This document shows positions 63,293-64,000 of a DNA stretch of 64,000 nt, one piece after another. Source of the stretch: an uncultured Paracoccaceae bacterium (GTDB lineage Bacteria; Pseudomonadota; Alphaproteobacteria; Rhodobacterales; Rhodobacteraceae). The notes below the pieces were generated by a model. It did not search any database. It had not been told where the DNA came from and saw only the letters and a program-made list of their open reading frames with translations. Made by a program: the position numbers and the translations under genes. Position 1 is the stretch's first letter; the number at the start of each line of letters is the position of its first letter. The stretch lies in contig CAKSTR010000010.1 of NCBI GenBank assembly GCA_934500835.1, positions 62,001-126,000 on the forward strand. The letters run 5' to 3'.

Positions 63293-64000
63293 ATGACCGC
63301 TTCTCCGCAACGCAACGCGCCCTCTCCCGACACGACAGTGGTTCCGGTGATCTTCGGCGTTGCGCTGGGCCATTTCCTGAACGATCTGATGCAGTCGCTG
63401 ATCCCGGCAGCCTATCCGCTGCTGAAGGACAACCTGGTGCTGAGCTTCACCCAGATCGGGCTGATCACCTTCGTCTTTCAGGGCACGGCCTCCATCCTGC
63501 AGCCGCTGGTCGGGCTTTACACCGACAAGCGGCCGCTGCCCTTCGCCATGGCGGGGGGTATGGCCTCGACCGGGGGTGGGTTGATCCTGCTGGCCCATGC
63601 AACCAGCTTTGCCATGGTCCTTTTCTCGGTGGCCTTCATCGGCCTCGGCTCGGCGATCTTCCACCCCGAGGCGTCCCGGATTGCCCGGCTTGCCGCCGGC
63701 ATGCGCCCCGGCTTCGCGCAATCGCTGTTCCAGGTCGGCGGCAACGCGGGGTCGGCACTTGGTCCCCTAGCCGCCGCCTTCATCGTGCTGGAGCGGGGGC
63801 AGGTCTCGATCGAGTGGTTCGCGGCCGTGGCGCTGGCGGCCATGGCAGTCCTTTTCGCCGTCGGCCGCTGGTATCAGGCCGTGGGCGCTGGCCGGGCCGC
63901 CCACCGCAAGGCGCGTGCGGCCGCCGCCGCCCCCGCCCCGCATATCGTCAAGCGCGGCATGGCGATCCTGATCCTGTTGATGGTATCGAAGTTCGTCTAT
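63293..64000 (+). CDS. MFS transporter, Fsr (fosmidomycin resistance)-like, truncated by window edge
   Basis: A 236-codon open frame that runs off the window end, so only the N-terminal half is seen. Several hydrophobic segments are visible, with LGHFLNDLMQSLIPAAYPLL, FTQIGLITFVFQGTASILQP and FHPEASRIARLAAG, the latter typical of the Fsr family. These are usually drug or metabolite exporters. The ATG at 63293 follows a GGCAGCC sequence; an overlapping ATG at 63277 is out of frame. Confidence 0.85.
   Translation, partial: MTASPQRNAPSPDTTVVPVIFGVALGHFLNDLMQSLIPAAYPLLKDNLVLSFTQIGLITFVFQGTASILQPLVGLYTDKRPLPFAMAGGMASTGGGLILLAHATSFAMVLFSVAFIGLGSAIFHPEASRIARLAAGMRPGFAQSLFQVGGNAGSALGPLAAAFIVLERGQVSIEWFAAVALAAMAVLFAVGRWYQAVGAGRAAHRKARAAAAAPAPHIVKRGMAILILLMVSKFVY

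Overview
The window is a contiguous piece of a high-GC alphaproteobacterial chromosome. Gene order and protein style point to family Rhodobacteraceae, near Rhodobacter, Gemmobacter or Tabrizicola. The strongest markers are the regB-senC-regA-hvrA-hvrB-orf5-ahcY cluster described in Rhodobacter, the order parB-parA-rsmG-mnmG-mnmE-rho / maf-aroE-coaE-dnaQ that flanks chromosomal origins in alphaproteobacteria, and a split amgK-murU recycling pair. Coding density is very high. No tRNA, rRNA, insertion sequence, prophage or CRISPR array was seen.

Layout. 0-4.3 kb: an NDUFAF5/BioC-like methyltransferase, ferrochelatase, a 59-residue secreted or membrane peptide, two L,D-transpeptidase-fold proteins and a CAP-domain lipoprotein. 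4.3-9.4 kb: a translationally coupled operon of two ABC exporters and an RlmD-type rRNA methyltransferase, preceded by a leader with mutually exclusive hairpins. 9.4-14.4 kb: CCA transferase, two Nudix hydrolases, Hsp33, a SpoIIE-type phosphatase with a degenerate receiver, and an Hpt protein. 14.4-25 kb: ilvA, argG, thioesterase, maeB, mutS, grpE-hrcA, rph and rdgB.

25.6-36.8 kb is the origin domain. Everything left of about 33.6 kb (rho back to parB) is on the minus strand, and everything right of it (maf to dnaQ) is on the plus strand. The 587-bp gap between rho and maf carries AT-rich tracts and at least three 8/9 DnaA-box matches, so I call it oriC. Two parS sites lie inside the first codons of hemW and mnmG, on either side of parAB.

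36.8-44 kb: fxsA, timA-like, mltA, Smr, a lipoprotein hydrolase, an SDR, hslVU and trxA. 44-54 kb, minus strand: PAS protein, tsaE, amgK, murU-like, addB and addA, which overlap head to tail from tsaE to addA. 54-60.4 kb: the RegBA redox regulon core and the HvrB-AhcY methyl-cycle locus. 60.7-64 kb: a TonB-dependent receptor with heme-receptor-like signatures, a DUF2853 protein and a truncated MFS transporter at the window edge.

The most useful non-gene observations are the oriC candidate, the paired parS sites, the switch-like leader upstream of the ABC operon, the HvrB operator candidate, the receiver domain that lost its phospho-acceptor, and the repeated four-base tail-to-tail stop-codon overlaps. 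Most of the window is conserved housekeeping. I found no wholly novel multigene system and do not claim one.
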